Shown in pieces: positions 60,862 through 64,000 of a stretch of 64,000 nt of DNA (positions are counted from its first letter, which is position 1; the number at the start of each line of letters is the position of its first letter). A program made the translations under genes and the position numbers. The DNA comes from Amycolatopsis sp. MtRt-6 (GTDB lineage: Bacteria > Actinomycetota > Actinomycetes > Mycobacteriales > Pseudonocardiaceae). A model generated the notes under the pieces. The model was not told the DNA's origin and searched no databases. It saw only the letters and a list, made by a program, of their open reading frames with translations. The stretch spans positions 24,645 to 88,644 of the forward strand of contig NZ_JADWPD010000031.1 of the NCBI RefSeq assembly GCF_017308975.1, given 5' to 3'.

Positions 60862-61667
60862 TGCCCGAGGGGCACACGCTCCACCGGCTCGCGCGGCTGC
60901 ACAAGCGCCGGTACGCGGGCGCGCCGGTCGAGGTGAGCAGCCCGCAGGGCCGGTTCGCCGCCGAAGCGTCCCGTTTGGACGGTCAGGTGTTCGTCGGCGC
61001 CGAGGCGCACGGCAAGCACCTCTTCCACGACTACGGCCCGCACGGCGTCGTGCACATCCACCTGGGGCTCTACGGCACCTTCGGCGAGTCCCCGCTGCCC
61101 GCGCCCGAGCCGGTCGGGCAGGTCCGGCTGCGGCTGGCCGGCCGGACACATTGGACGGACCTGCGCGGGCCGACGAAGTGCGAGCTGCTTTCCCCGGACC
61201 AGGCCGACGCGATCAAGGCCCGGCTCGGCCCGGACCCGCTGCGCCGCGACGCGAAACCGGAGCTGGCCTGGGCGCGCATCTCGCGGTCCAAGACGTCGAT
61301 CGCGGCGCTGCTGATGGACCAGGCGGTGCTCGCGGGCGTCGGCAACGTCTACCGCGCCGAGGTGCTCTTCCGGCACGGCGTCGCGCCGCTGACGCCGGGA
61401 CGCGCGCTGGACCGCGCGTTGTGGGACGACATGTGGGCCGACCTGGTGACGCTGATGCGCGACGGCGTCCGCGTCGGCCGCATCGACACGGTCCGCCCGG
61501 AGCACCTGCCGGAGGCGATGGGGCGGGCGGCCCGCGTCGATCGCCACGGCGGCGAGGTCTACGTCTACCGCCGCGCCGGCGAGCCGTGCCTGATCTGCGG
61601 GACGCCGGTGGCGAACTCGGAGCTGGTCGGGCGGAACCTCTACTGGTGCCCCACCTGCCAGAAATGA
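60861..61667 (+). CDS. nei: DNA glycosylase of the Fpg/Nei family
   Basis: A 268-aa protein. After removal of Met the catalytic Pro2-Glu3 (MPEGHTLHRLAR) is exposed, as the family requires; the H2TH region includes MDQAVLAGVGNVYRAEVLF, and the C-terminal zinc finger is CLICGTPVANSELVGRNLYW...CPTC. PEGHT (rather than PELPE) marks the Nei branch. Repairs oxidised pyrimidines. Followed by a palindromic repeat. Confidence 0.93.
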   Translation: MPEGHTLHRLARLHKRRYAGAPVEVSSPQGRFAAEASRLDGQVFVGAEAHGKHLFHDYGPHGVVHIHLGLYGTFGESPLPAPEPVGQVRLRLAGRTHWTDLRGPTKCELLSPDQADAIKARLGPDPLRRDAKPELAWARISRSKTSIAALLMDQAVLAGVGNVYRAEVLFRHGVAPLTPGRALDRALWDDMWADLVTLMRDGVRVGRIDTVRPEHLPEAMGRAARVDRHGGEVYVYRRAGEPCLICGTPVANSELVGRNLYWCPTCQK

Positions 61668-61676
61668 CCTGACCCG

Positions 61677-61765
61677 AGCGCCCCAATGTGGCCTTCGGTG
61701 CGTTCAACGCACCCAATGTGGCCTTCGGTGCGTTGAACGCAACCAAGGCCACATTGGGGCGCTTG
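61677..61765. repeat. Nested palindromic intergenic repeat, copy 3
   Basis: GCGCCCCAATGTGGCC ... GGCCACATTGGGGCGC are perfect outer arms; the inside differs from copies 1 and 2 in having two direct copies of CCCAATGTGGCCTTCGGTGCG, i.e. part of the left half is duplicated and the inner stem is lost. It fills the gap between the convergent Nei and membrane-protein genes. Confidence 0.92.
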
Positions 61766-61775
61766 AAGCCGGGGG

Positions 61776-62564
61776 TCAGAAGTCGAAGCCGCCCCCGTCG
61801 AAGCCTCCGCCGTCGAACCCGCCTCCGTCGAAGCCGCCGCCGTCGCCGCCCCAGTCGCCCCCGGCGTCTCCGCCCGCGTCACCACCGGCGTCGCCGGATT
61901 CGAGCGCGTCCTGCTGGCCCGCGTCGTAGCCGGACTCCCAGGCCGCGGCGCTCGCGATGCCGCTCATGCCGGAGAACATCGCGCTGAACAGGAACATCGA
62001 CCCGAGGCCCCAGGCACCCGCGACGAGCGCGGGCTTCCACCACGGCTCGCTGTACCAGCCCTGCGGCACCGGACGACCCGCGACGCGGCCGCCGGGGTAG
62101 TAGTACGGCGTGTCCTGGCCGGCTTCGGGCGACGCCGCGTAGTGCTGGCCCTCGACGTCGACGTCGCGGCGCTCGGTGACCTTGCCGGCGCGCTCGCGCT
62201 CGGCCTCCTCCGGCAGTTGCGGGCCGGGGTCCATGCCCATGGCGACGCGCGCGGCGCGGACGTAGTAGAGGCCCTCGACGGCGGTGTCCTTCACCAGCCG
62301 GGCCTGCTCGATGGTGCGCGCCTGCTCCAGCTGCGAGCCGGCGGCGTTGTAGCGCTCGCTCGCGTCGGCCATCGCCTGCATCGACGCGGTGTCGTTGCCG
62401 TTGAGGTTCAGGACCTGGCCGCCGAGCCGCTCGACCAGGCGCCGGGCGTCGGCCTTGGCGTCGTCCAGCTCCCGCTGCCGGGCCGCGGCGCGTTGCCGCG
62501 AGAAATACAGGCCGCCACCGACGATCACGGCGACGAGCACGATCAGGAAGATCGCGGTGCCCAT
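61776..62564 (-). CDS. Single-pass membrane protein with Gly/Asp/Phe repeat tail
   Basis: A 262-aa protein if begun at ATG 62564, which follows GGGAG and opens the membrane helix TAIFLIVLVAVIVGGGLYF; the frame is open further upstream. A coiled-coil-like region (RQRELDDAKADARRLVERLGGQ) is followed by a second hydrophobic segment (LVAGAWGLGSMFLFSAMFSG) and a tail of GGGFD repeats (four copies). Function unknown. Confidence 0.82.
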   Translation of the reverse strand: MGTAIFLIVLVAVIVGGGLYFSRQRAAARQRELDDAKADARRLVERLGGQVLNLNGNDTASMQAMADASERYNAAGSQLEQARTIEQARLVKDTAVEGLYYVRAARVAMGMDPGPQLPEEAERERAGKVTERRDVDVEGQHYAASPEAGQDTPYYYPGGRVAGRPVPQGWYSEPWWKPALVAGAWGLGSMFLFSAMFSGMSGIASAAAWESGYDAGQQDALESGDAGGDAGGDAGGDWGGDGGGFDGGGFDGGGFDGGGFDF

Positions 62565-62687
62565 GGACCACTCCCAGAAGTTCGGGGCTCGGTGGCCGGT
62601 GGCCACCTTTGATTCGGACAACGCGGACGCTACGCGGTGGGTTCCCGGCAGGTGATGCGGCCCACCGCGAGACCTGGCCGAAAAAAC

Positions 62688-62703
62688 TAGAACACGTTAT
62701 AGT
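62688..62703 (+). promoter_or_regulatory. KstR-type operator overlapping a -10 element; likely leaderless promoter
   Basis: TAGAACACGTTATA (62688-62701) fits the KstR consensus TnnAACnnGTTnnA exactly. TATAGT (62698-62703) reads as a -10 box; a transcript starting seven bases on would begin at the A of the ATG at 62710, and no Shine-Dalgarno precedes that ATG. Confidence 0.65.
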
Positions 62704-62709
62704 TCGGCC

Positions 62710-63585
62710 ATGAAGTTCACCCTGTCGATCGCGATGAACCCCCTCGATCAGCTGGGCGAGCTCGCCCGGGCCGCCGAAGAGGCCGGCTTCGCCTCCATAG
62801 CCCTGCCCGACTCGCTCTTCTACGCCGAAACGGTGAACACGGACTACCCGTACACCCCCGACGGCAGCCGGTTCTGGACCGCGGAGACACCCTGGGTGGA
62901 CCCGCTCGTCGCGGCCGCGTCGATGGGGGCGGTGACCAGCCGGATCCGGTTCTACACGTCGGTGCTCAAGCTCGGCTCGCGCAACCCGGTGCTGCTGGCC
63001 CGCCAGGTCGGCTCGGCGGCGGTGCTCACCGGCGGCCGGTTCGGCCTCGGGCTCGGCGTCGGCTGGCTGCCCCAGGAGTTCGAGTACTGCGGCGTGCCGT
63101 TCGAGCGGCGCGGCAAGCGCGTCGACGAGGGCATCGACGTGCTGCGGCTGATCCTCGGCGGCGGCATGGTCGAGTACCACGGCGAGTTCTACGACTTCGA
63201 CAAGATCCAGATGAGCCCGGCGCCGCCGTCGCGGGTGCCGTTCTACATCGGCGGCCACACCGAGGTCGCGCTGAAGCGCGCCGCGCGGGTGGCCGACGGC
63301 TGGTCGTCGGCGATGATGAAGCTCGACGACCTGCGCTCCACCATCGCCCGGCTGAAGGAGCTGCTGGCGGAGCAGGGCCGCGCCGGTGACCCGTTCGAGT
63401 ACCAGGCGGTCTGCATCGACGCCTTCGGCCTGGACGGCTACCGCGCGCAGGCCGAAGCGGGCGTCACCGACGTCATCACCATGCCGTGGGTGTTCGACGG
63501 CGTCGGCTTCGACGCGCCGGTCGGCCCGAAGCTCGAGGCGATCCGCAGGTTCGGTGCCGAGATCATCGCGAAGTTCGAGGAGTGA
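62710..63585 (+). CDS. LLM-class F420-dependent oxidoreductase
   Basis: A 291-aa luciferase-like monooxygenase-fold protein (SIAMNPLDQLGELARAAEEA, GGRFGLGLGVGWLPQEFEYCGVPF, VPFYIGGHTEVALKRAARVADGW). The pattern is of the F420-using branch (TIGR03619-like). The upstream KstR-type site suggests a role in steroid or related lipid breakdown. The SnoaL-like gene follows after five bases. Confidence 0.9.
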   Translation: MKFTLSIAMNPLDQLGELARAAEEAGFASIALPDSLFYAETVNTDYPYTPDGSRFWTAETPWVDPLVAAASMGAVTSRIRFYTSVLKLGSRNPVLLARQVGSAAVLTGGRFGLGLGVGWLPQEFEYCGVPFERRGKRVDEGIDVLRLILGGGMVEYHGEFYDFDKIQMSPAPPSRVPFYIGGHTEVALKRAARVADGWSSAMMKLDDLRSTIARLKELLAEQGRAGDPFEYQAVCIDAFGLDGYRAQAEAGVTDVITMPWVFDGVGFDAPVGPKLEAIRRFGAEIIAKFEE

Positions 63586-63590
63586 CTCCC

Positions 63591-64000
63591 ATGGGCGTGC
63601 AGGTCAGCTGGGACACGGCGGCGGAGCAGCCGCCCGCGCGGCGCGCGGCGTTCGCGTCGATGACCGCGGTGGCGGCGGGGGACAAGGAGGGCTGGCTGGC
63701 GCTCTTCGCCGCGGACGCCGTCGTCGAGGACCCGGTGGGCCCCTCGATGTTCGACGCCGAGGGCAAGGGCCACCACGGCCGCGAAGGCATCAGCGCGTTC
63801 TGGGACATGACGATCGCGAACGTCGAGCGCTTCGAGTTCACCATCCGCGACTCCCACGCGGGCGGCGACGAGGTGGCCAACGTCGGGACGATCACGACGT
63901 TCCTCCCGGGCGGCTACCGCGTCGACACCGACGGGGTGTTCGTCTACCGCGTCGGCGAGGACGGGCTGATCCGGTCGGTGCGGGCGTTCTGGGAGACCGA
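63591..64000 (+). CDS. SnoaL/ketosteroid-isomerase-like protein (cut by the window end)
   Basis: At least 136 residues of an NTF2-fold protein: AAFASMTAVAAGDKEGWLAL, then FAADAVVEDPVG, GREGISAFWDM and the closing IRSVRAFWET. It is in an operon with the LLM oxidoreductase; a ketosteroid-isomerase-like step would fit the KstR-type control, as inference. The frame is still open at the last base. Confidence 0.85.
   Translation, partial: MGVQVSWDTAAEQPPARRAAFASMTAVAAGDKEGWLALFAADAVVEDPVGPSMFDAEGKGHHGREGISAFWDMTIANVERFEFTIRDSHAGGDEVANVGTITTFLPGGYRVDTDGVFVYRVGEDGLIRSVRAFWET

Overview
The window is high-GC actinobacterial chromosome, most likely from the Pseudonocardiales (Amycolatopsis-like). Support for this comes from a mycothiol-type DinB-like protein, F420/LLM and KstR-type signals, a 180-kDa-class NAD-glutamate dehydrogenase, a truncated haemoglobin O, frequent ATGA-coupled operons, GTG starts, and several families of intergenic repeats. 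The first ~90 bases are an implausible G homopolymer and look like a contig-end artefact.

Region 1 (about 0.1-26 kb) is an enediyne-type polyketide gene cluster. On the left are a SARP/BTAD activator and a frameshifted HxlR regulator (minus strand), diverging from an AraC-type regulator. The plus strand then carries two tandem DUF1702 proteins, the FG-GAP/UnbV protein (E4), the UnbU-like membrane protein (E5), a cytochrome P450, a DUF5987-like protein and a GMC oxidoreductase, joined by ATGA overlaps or very short gaps. After an AhpD-like and a DinB-like protein comes the 1942-residue iterative enediyne PKS (KS-AT-ACP-KR-DH-PPTase), followed by its hotdog thioesterase (E10), a flavin reductase (E6-like) and an SDR. 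From 21.8 to 26.0 kb lies an unusual module of unrecognised small proteins: a 61-aa coupled peptide, a 50-aa peptide with a strong Shine-Dalgarno, and 101-, 180- and 156-aa proteins, together with an FAD oxidoreductase and a second AhpD-like CxxC protein. I see no chromoprotein apoprotein gene, no exporter and no complete sugar pathway.

Region 2 (26.0-28.2 kb, minus strand) appears to be a decaying tailoring edge. It holds a YceI pseudogene (start codon ATA, a frameshift, an internal deletion), a glycosyltransferase whose natural start codon reads ATT, and a sugar 3,5-epimerase with a one-base frameshift. Just beyond is tRNA-Arg(UCU) with a diverged partial copy about 250 bp away, followed by repeat-rich DNA up to 30.2 kb.

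Region 3 (30.2-64 kb) is mostly ordinary chromosome: an I36-type secreted inhibitor, a LacI regulator with a divergent MFS exporter, an orphan sensor kinase, CopD/CtaG, EttA, a Pro/Glu-repeat protein, NAD-glutamate dehydrogenase, a GH13 alpha-glucosidase coupled to a truncated haemoglobin, MscS, an HNH nuclease, PepN, a DsbA-like thiol protein, ComB, RpiB, Nei and an LLM oxidoreductase. Three things stand out: a gene for a 123-aa protein made of fifteen Gly-Thr-Arg-Val-Thr-X hexapeptides; three copies of an ~85-bp nested palindromic repeat at gene ends; and a KstR-type operator overlapping what looks like a leaderless promoter at 62.7 kb.
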